Assembly: GCA_002390045.1 (NCBI GenBank)
Contig: DGSB01000020.1
Coordinates: forward strand, 13,672 to 20,302
Direction: 5' to 3'
Source of the DNA: Fibrobacter sp. UBA4373
GTDB lineage: Bacteria > Fibrobacterota > Fibrobacteria > Fibrobacterales > Fibrobacteraceae
DNA length: 6,631 nt
The position numbers and the translations under genes are program-made. Under the pieces are notes generated by a model, which did not search any database, had not been told where the DNA came from, and was given only the letters and a program-made list of their open reading frames with translations. Shown here piece by piece: positions 5,957 through 6,631 of the stretch. How positions within the stretch are numbered: position 1 is the stretch's first letter; each line of letters begins with the position of its first letter.

Positions 5957-5990
5957 CTCCGAGTTTGACTTTTCGAGTTCAAAGACGGAG
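5957..5990 (+). promoter_or_regulatory. Hairpin in the leader of the tRNA-tuf transcript
   Basis: CTCCG (5957-5961) pairs with CGGAG (5986-5990). Inside them TTTG-ACT pairs with AGT-T-CAAA around the loop TTTCG, leaving one 2x2 internal loop and one bulged T. It begins at about the predicted transcription start and ends 4 nt before tRNA-Thr. It may be a processing or antitermination structure. Confidence 0.5.
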
Positions 5991-5994
5991 ACTT

Positions 5995-6067
5995 GCCAAA
6001 GTAGCTCAGCTGGTAGAGCAGCTGATTTGTAATCAGCCGGTCGTAGGTTCGATTCCTATCTTTGGCT
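5995..6067 (+). tRNA. tRNA-Thr, anticodon TGT
   Basis: A 73-nt cloverleaf. The acceptor GCCAAAG (5995-6001) pairs fully with CTTTGGC (6060-6066), with discriminator T6067. The D-arm is GCTC/GAGC, and the anticodon stem GCTGA/TCAGC encloses the loop TTTGTAA with anticodon TGT at 6028-6030. The T-arm carries the loop TTCGATT. It reads ACA and, by wobble, other Thr codons. CCA is not encoded, so it must be added by nucleotidyltransferase. It is the first gene of the tRNA-tuf operon, and tRNA-Tyr follows after 8 nt. Confidence 0.97.
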
Positions 6068-6075
6068 CGACAAAA

Positions 6076-6158
6076 GGGTCGTTGCCCGAGTGGTTAAAGG
6101 GGACGGACTGTAAATCCGTTGACTTACGTCTACCGTGGTTCGAAACCACGACGGCCCA
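6076..6158 (+). tRNA. tRNA-Tyr, anticodon GTA
   Basis: An 83-nt class II tRNA with a long variable arm. The acceptor GGGTCGT (6076-6082) pairs with ACGGCCC (6151-6157, one T-G wobble), with discriminator A6158. The anticodon stem ACGGA/TCCGT encloses the loop CTGTAAA with anticodon GTA at 6110-6112. The T-arm CGTGG/CCACG is perfect around TTCGAAA. The long variable arm and the A discriminator fit bacterial tRNA-Tyr. CCA is not encoded. Confidence 0.97.
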
Positions 6159-6168
6159 CGCTAAAATG

Positions 6169-6198
6169 CTTCCCCCGTTACGAACGTAACGGGGGAAG
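6169..6198 (+). repeat. Perfect 14-bp hairpin between tRNA-Tyr and tRNA-Thr(GGT)
   Basis: CTTCCCCCGTTACG (6169-6182) and CGTAACGGGGGAAG (6185-6198) are exact inverted copies separated by AA, so the RNA loop would be about 4-6 nt. No T-tract follows (ATTAAT, then the next tRNA), so it is unlikely to be a full terminator. It may be an RNase III-type processing site, a partial attenuator limiting tuf expression, or a small dispersed repeat. It occupies the place where enterobacterial clusters hold tRNA-Gly. Confidence 0.85.
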
Positions 6199-6204
6199 AT
6201 TAAT

Positions 6205-6276
<72 letters not shown>

Positions 6277-6287
6277 CTAAATAATTC

Positions 6288-6292
6288 GGAGG
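6288..6292 (+). promoter_or_regulatory. Ribosome binding site of tuf
   Basis: GGAGG lies 8 nt before the ATG at 6301, in the 24-nt gap after tRNA-Thr(GGT). It is a strong Shine-Dalgarno match, as expected for a very highly expressed gene. Confidence 0.88.
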
Positions 6293-6300
6293 CTATAATT

Positions 6301-6631
6301 ATGGCAAAAGAACATTTTGAAAGAACCAAGCCGCATTGCAACATCGGTACAATCGGCCACGTTGACCACGGTAAGACGACCCTGACGGCCGCAATTTGCA
6401 CGACTCTCGCTGCAAGGGGCCTCGCCGCAGCAAAGAAGTTCGATGAAATCGACAACGCACCGGAAGAAAAGGCTCGTGGCATCACGATCAACACCTCCCA
6501 CGTTGAATACCAGACTGCAAAACGTCACTACGCGCACGTCGACTGCCCGGGGCACGCTGACTACGTCAAGAACATGGTGACCGGTGCAGCCCAGATGGAC
6601 GGCGCAATCCTCGTCGTCGCAGCGACTGACG
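6301..6631 (+). CDS. tuf: Translation elongation factor Tu, N-terminal part (runs off the right edge)
   Basis: The first 110 codons of EF-Tu, the GTPase that brings aminoacyl-tRNA to the ribosome. The start MAKEHFERTKPH is typical. The P-loop GHVDHGKT spans 19-26, the switch I segment RGITIN spans 59-64 with its Mg-coordinating Thr (T62), and the G3 motif DCPGH (81-85) holds the catalytic His85. The NKxD motif and domains II-III lie beyond the window. No frameshift is seen. C13, where many EF-Tu proteins have Val, is a mild peculiarity. Codon use leans to C-ending codons (GAC, AAC, CAC, ACG), unlike the more mixed genes to the left, in line with high expression. It is cotranscribed with the preceding tRNAs, as in the tufB arrangement. 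Confidence 0.98.
   Translation, partial: MAKEHFERTKPHCNIGTIGHVDHGKTTLTAAICTTLAARGLAAAKKFDEIDNAPEEKARGITINTSHVEYQTAKRHYAHVDCPGHADYVKNMVTGAAQMDGAILVVAATD

Noticed and set aside
5757..5994. Whether the spacer is the chromosomal origin oriC
   Set aside because: There is no dnaA, dnaN, gidA or parAB nearby and only two exact boxes. The sites are kept as a regulatory candidate only.
5965..6189. A plus-strand open frame running through the tRNA genes
   Set aside because: It covers two complete cloverleafs. Translated tRNA sequence commonly gives such false frames.
6169..6198. Calling the 14-bp hairpin a terminator
   Set aside because: No run of T follows, and the next tRNA and tuf are only a few bases on with no promoter of their own that I could see.

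Overview
The window looks like a chromosomal segment of a Gram-negative bacterium of medium GC content. My best guess is Fibrobacter or a close relative. The guess rests on the character of the EF-Tu N-terminus, the complex I gene and the A/T-rich spacers; no single feature proves it. There are no phage, transposon or CRISPR signatures.

Left part (1-3803, all on the minus strand): four genes sit head to tail with gaps of only 13-17 nt, so they are probably one transcript reading leftward. In transcription order they are a LOG-family nucleotide phosphoribohydrolase-like protein (3803-2976), a soluble Hanks-type Ser/Thr kinase (2962-1850), a six-TM rhomboid-fold protein with a duplicated extracytoplasmic domain and a cytoplasmic C-terminal helical tail (1835-432), and NuoA of respiratory complex I (414-22). 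The nuo operon presumably continues off the left edge. Kinase, rhomboid-like protein and complex I in one unit is the least ordinary arrangement here. The rhomboid-like protein keeps the catalytic-serine position but appears to have lost the catalytic histidine.

Middle part (3804-5756): a divergent A/T-rich spacer leads into a membrane-anchored metallophosphoesterase on the plus strand (about 3934-5028). A small uncharacterised protein follows (5070-5282) and ends at a strong hairpin terminator (5283-5320). A convergent hotdog thioesterase of the YbgC/4HBT type lies on the minus strand (5756-5331).

Right part (5757-6631): a 238-bp A/T-rich spacer carries two exact DnaA-box consensus matches and an inverted near-match. 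Next comes a strong sigma-70-type promoter (TTGACA - 17 nt - TAGATT) with a G/C-rich discriminator. It drives tRNA-Thr(TGT), tRNA-Tyr(GTA), a perfect 14-bp hairpin, tRNA-Thr(GGT) and the start of tuf (EF-Tu), which runs off the right edge. The order matches the classical thrU-tyrU-glyT-thrT-tufB cluster of enterobacteria, except that the hairpin stands where tRNA-Gly would be.
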